Assembly: GCA_023412275.1 (NCBI GenBank)
Contig: JAEYNY010000145.1
Location: forward strand, 1-64,000
Direction of reading: 5' to 3'
DNA: 64,000 bases
From: Bacillota bacterium
GTDB lineage: Bacteria; Bacillota; Clostridia; Acetivibrionales; DSM-1351
The notes below the pieces were generated by a model. It was not told where the DNA came from. It saw only the letters and a program-made list of their open reading frames with translations, and did not search any database. Shown here one piece after another: positions 61,494 through 64,000 of the stretch. The first letter of the stretch is position 1; every line of letters starts with the position of its first letter. Made by a program: the position numbers and the translations under genes.

Positions 61494-62999
61494 TTAATAC
61501 CCCGGAATCATACTGTCATCAAGTTTATAGTAGGTGTCAGTCTCATCTGTTACAGGAATGATTTCAAAAAAAGATACTTCGTTTTTGCTTTGAGTAAACT
61601 CAAGAAGCAGCATATCCTCACCGCAGCTAACCCTTTCGGATATTACCAGAGGTCGTGCTGCATTTCTCAGTATTTCGACCTGTTTCTTACTTGTAAATCT
61701 GGGACGTCCCATTTGTATCCACGTTTTCCATGGATTACCGTATGTCTCATTTACAATAGTTCTATTAATAAAGTATTCACCTTTTGGTAAATTCAACTCC
61801 AGTGAGAAATCCTTATCAAAATGTTCACCCTTCTCCATTACCGGATTCCATGCGGTTATTGTCACTGTACCGTCAGTCTTTTTTGTTGCCAGCATATTTT
61901 CGTCTCTGTACAAGATATCCTTTCCCATTTGTTCAAAGAAGCTGAACATATGGAAAGTCGGCTTTGGAATATTGTTAAGAGCAACAAGACCAAACCCTCC
62001 GTGGAACTGAGCTCTTGGAACATCTGCCTCCTCAAATATATCGCTGAAGGTCCAATATGAAAATGAATCCACAATATCTCCAGCCTCACTTATAATCCTT
62101 GCAAGATATGCAGCATTGAGACATGTATCATGAACAGGATTCAAAGGATTGTATGAGGTATTGTATTCTGTTATATGGAATGGCAGATGTGGAAATGGTG
62201 AATTATAAATCATTTGCCTTACGGTCTGCAATTCGTTAAGCATTTCTTCAGGTTCTTTGAGATCCTGATAGCAAAATTCATGTGTCTGAACTTTCGGCAA
62301 ATGCGCTGAATATAAATGACGGGAGACGAAGTCAACGGGAGCATTTTCCTTTTTACAGAACTCAAGAAAATCTTTTATCCAGTAATCGGCTCCTCCGCAT
62401 ATAGCGGGGCCACCCACCTGTAAATCCTTATTAATTTCCTTAATTGCCATAGCCGATACCTTATAAAGCTTAAAGTATTCCTTCTCATCGGCATCCTTCC
62501 AGAACACCTTCAGATTCGGCTCATTCCAGACTTCAAAAGGCCACTGTAAAACCTCTTCTATTCCATATCTGCTTATAAAGTGTTTTATTAAAGCTTGGAT
62601 AAGATCCTTCCATTTACTATAATCCTTAGGAGGAGTTACATTTCCTTTCCAATAAAAAACTTTCTGATCTCCCGATGCCAGCTGTGATGGCATAAAGCCC
62701 AGCTCAACAAAAGGTTTAAGACCCCTTTCAAGAAATGAATCAAATATCTTATCTATGTATGTAAAGTTATAGAAAGGTTTCATTTCTCCGTCTATTTCAT
62801 TTTCCCTATAGATGGCAGTGTCATCATGGAACAGACCATGTCCTCTTATATATTTGAAATTTATTGCCTTCTGAACAAATTCAAGAGTATCCTGGTATTC
62901 CTTTTGAAGAGCGATTCCCATACGCTCTGTGCCCACACAGAAATTCCAGTTATCCCTGAAAGTCCCTGTCACCTTATCTGAGATCTTTATTTTGCTCAT
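61494..62999 (-). CDS. Beta-xylosidase, GH39
   Basis: 501 residues, the usual length of XynB-type GH39 enzymes releasing xylose from xylo-oligosaccharides. The acid/base Glu is in WPFEVWNEPNLKVFW and the nucleophile Glu in FHITEYNTSYNP; also YIRGHGLFHDDTAIY and DFVSRHLYSAHLP. TIM barrel (~1-350) followed by a beta-sandwich. No signal peptide or dockerin, so it works inside the cell. Confidence 0.95.
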   Translation of the reverse strand: MSKIKISDKVTGTFRDNWNFCVGTERMGIALQKEYQDTLEFVQKAINFKYIRGHGLFHDDTAIYRENEIDGEMKPFYNFTYIDKIFDSFLERGLKPFVELGFMPSQLASGDQKVFYWKGNVTPPKDYSKWKDLIQALIKHFISRYGIEEVLQWPFEVWNEPNLKVFWKDADEKEYFKLYKVSAMAIKEINKDLQVGGPAICGGADYWIKDFLEFCKKENAPVDFVSRHLYSAHLPKVQTHEFCYQDLKEPEEMLNELQTVRQMIYNSPFPHLPFHITEYNTSYNPLNPVHDTCLNAAYLARIISEAGDIVDSFSYWTFSDIFEEADVPRAQFHGGFGLVALNNIPKPTFHMFSFFEQMGKDILYRDENMLATKKTDGTVTITAWNPVMEKGEHFDKDFSLELNLPKGEYFINRTIVNETYGNPWKTWIQMGRPRFTSKKQVEILRNAARPLVISERVSCGEDMLLLEFTQSKNEVSFFEIIPVTDETDTYYKLDDSMIPGY

Positions 63000-63135
63000 A
63001 TAATCCTCCTTTAATTTATGTACGAAAATTTAACGTAATTGAGTATGAATAATTGCTCTCTTTTCGTAAAAATTCCCTTCTGTACTATTTTATTATAAGA
63101 TTCTATATATTTCAAAATACTTTTATAGAACACCT

Positions 63136-64000
63136 TTATAATAGTGATTCATATATAAAATTTCTGAAATCAACAAACCCTCCAACTGTTTTCCGGGAAT
63201 AATAGAATATACCCACTCGATAACCTATAAAAAGGTCAAGGGTAAATGTCATATGCAAATCATTTCCCAATTTTGACCAGTTAATATTGTCGTGGGAATA
63301 ATAAAATTCTGCAATATCCCTGCTGTTTTGAAAATCAAATTCCACTTTTAAAAATATGCAATTGCCTGTAAACAGCCTATATTCTTCTTCTTTCTGTCTT
63401 CCGTCATCAGCTTTTTTGGAAACAATAATTCTTTTCAAATTATTCTCGTCGGCTCTTATTCCTATAGCTCCATAATCGCCCTGTAACGCCATAAGTCCTG
63501 CATAGTCCCCTGCTTTCATTCCATCAGTTTTAAGCTCTACTGAAAATGCACATTTAGGGCCACTTGTTCTTTGGGTTAATGTATTCCTTGCGGATAAAAG
63601 ATCTTTTGCCAAAGATTGAGTTCTCAACCTTAAATAGCCCTGATTCTCAGTAAATGACCAACAATCCTCCTGAGGATTGTGATTCCATTCCCATGGTAAA
63701 TCCAGTTTGTTTTCATTATGGTTAAAGCTATCACTTATTATTAATGGTTTGGCATCATACTCTTTTAATGGAATCTCAAACTTTTCCGGCACCCTTCCAT
63801 TAATTCCTAAATTAGGCCAGTCAGATTCCCATAAAACAGGAAGCAAATATGGAATTCTTCCTACTGCGCCATGATCCTGAAACAAAATAGAATACCATTC
63901 TCCTTCAGGTGTATCAATTAAAGCCCCCTGAGCAATCCCCTGATTCTGGTACCCCATATCATCATCAAGAAGTATTTTTCTCTCGTATTCTCCAACCAGC
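63136..64000 (-). CDS. GH43 beta-xylosidase/arabinofuranosidase, C-terminal part (runs off the window)
   Basis: The open frame continues to the right edge (upstream text LVGEYERKILLDDD), so only ~288 C-terminal residues are here. NQGIAQGALIDTPEGEWYS, then FQDHGAVGRIPYLLPVLWE, is the end of a GH43 five-bladed propeller. It is followed by a DUF1349-like beta-sandwich (LPWEWNHNPQEDCWSF; GDYAGLMALQGDYGAIGI; LFIGYRVGIFYYSRKTVGGF) as in GH43 xylosidases. The catalytic residues lie outside. No dockerin at the C-terminus. Confidence 0.88.
   Translation of the reverse strand, partial: LVGEYERKILLDDDMGYQNQGIAQGALIDTPEGEWYSILFQDHGAVGRIPYLLPVLWESDWPNLGINGRVPEKFEIPLKEYDAKPLIISDSFNHNENKLDLPWEWNHNPQEDCWSFTENQGYLRLRTQSLAKDLLSARNTLTQRTSGPKCAFSVELKTDGMKAGDYAGLMALQGDYGAIGIRADENNLKRIIVSKKADDGRQKEEEYRLFTGNCIFLKVEFDFQNSRDIAEFYYSHDNINWSKLGNDLHMTFTLDLFIGYRVGIFYYSRKTVGGFVDFRNFIYESLL

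Noticed and set aside
1..64000. CRISPR arrays, tRNA or rRNA genes, insertion sequences
   Set aside because: I saw no regularly spaced repeats, no tRNA-like cloverleaf text and no transposase or integrase in any frame.

Overview
The window looks like chromosome of a mesophilic, anaerobic, cellulosome-producing clostridium of the Ruminiclostridium (Clostridium cellulolyticum/papyrosolvens) type. Three things point there: AT-rich DNA with strong GGAGG ribosome binding sites, a secreted GH8 endoglucanase with a type I dockerin, and an anaerobic (cobalt-early) cobalamin pathway. Except for one TetR-family regulator, every gene lies on the minus strand. The window cuts infC at its left edge and a GH43 gene at its right edge.

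1-12.3 kb: infC with its leader attenuator; thyA-folA; a membrane GT-C glycosyltransferase beside a GT2 prenyl-phosphate glycosyltransferase that carries an in-frame TGA; a PAP2 phosphatase; a CotH-VTC-DUF4956 operon with a divergent TetR gene and an inverted-repeat operator; aspS with a T-box leader whose apparent specifier is Asn AAC; a compact run of inverted repeats that could be a structured RNA; and an orphan BlaI-type repressor with a large palindromic operator.

12.3-27.9 kb: the GH8 cellulase gene with a sigma-A promoter and a LacI-type operator at its start site; then an accessory region. Its first part (14.1-18.9 kb) joins two long coiled-coil proteins that resemble alpha-pore-forming toxin subunits, a YopT/C58-like cysteine-protease-like protein, an M15 endolysin, a holin-like protein and a frameshifted LytTR regulator. 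This is a candidate toxin plus lysis-type export locus. The second part (19.0-27.9 kb) is a patchwork of single genes (ASCH, ANT(6)-like, GNATs, SnoaL-like) mixed with decayed genes: RDD relics, a GNAT with two stops, a gene whose start codon appears to have become ATA, and a vanZ gene in two circularly permuted pieces. Those two vanZ pieces bracket a 2.6-kb block holding a two-TM PLD-like membrane protein and an RlmN/Cfr-like radical SAM enzyme.

27.9-52.7 kb: a methylthioribose salvage operon (mtnK-mtnA-class II aldolase, the DHAP-shunt arrangement), then a 22-gene cobalamin operon. That operon runs from a sigma-A promoter and cobalamin riboswitch through cobalt uptake (cbiMNQO), corrin ring synthesis (cbiD,L,F,G,H,J,X,ET,A,P,C,B, cobD) and the tetrapyrrole precursor genes hemA,C,D,B,L embedded within it. 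Genes for lower-ligand activation and nucleotide loop assembly (cobU/S/T) are not in the window.

52.7-64 kb: a plant-polysaccharide region with a GntR-IlvD/Edd-DapA-like sugar-acid operon, followed by an apparently cytoplasmic set: an SGNH O-acetylesterase, an unrecognised (alpha/alpha)-barrel-like enzyme, a CE1-like esterase, a GH39 beta-xylosidase and a GH43 enzyme. None of these has a signal peptide or dockerin, so they probably finish off imported xylan oligosaccharides.
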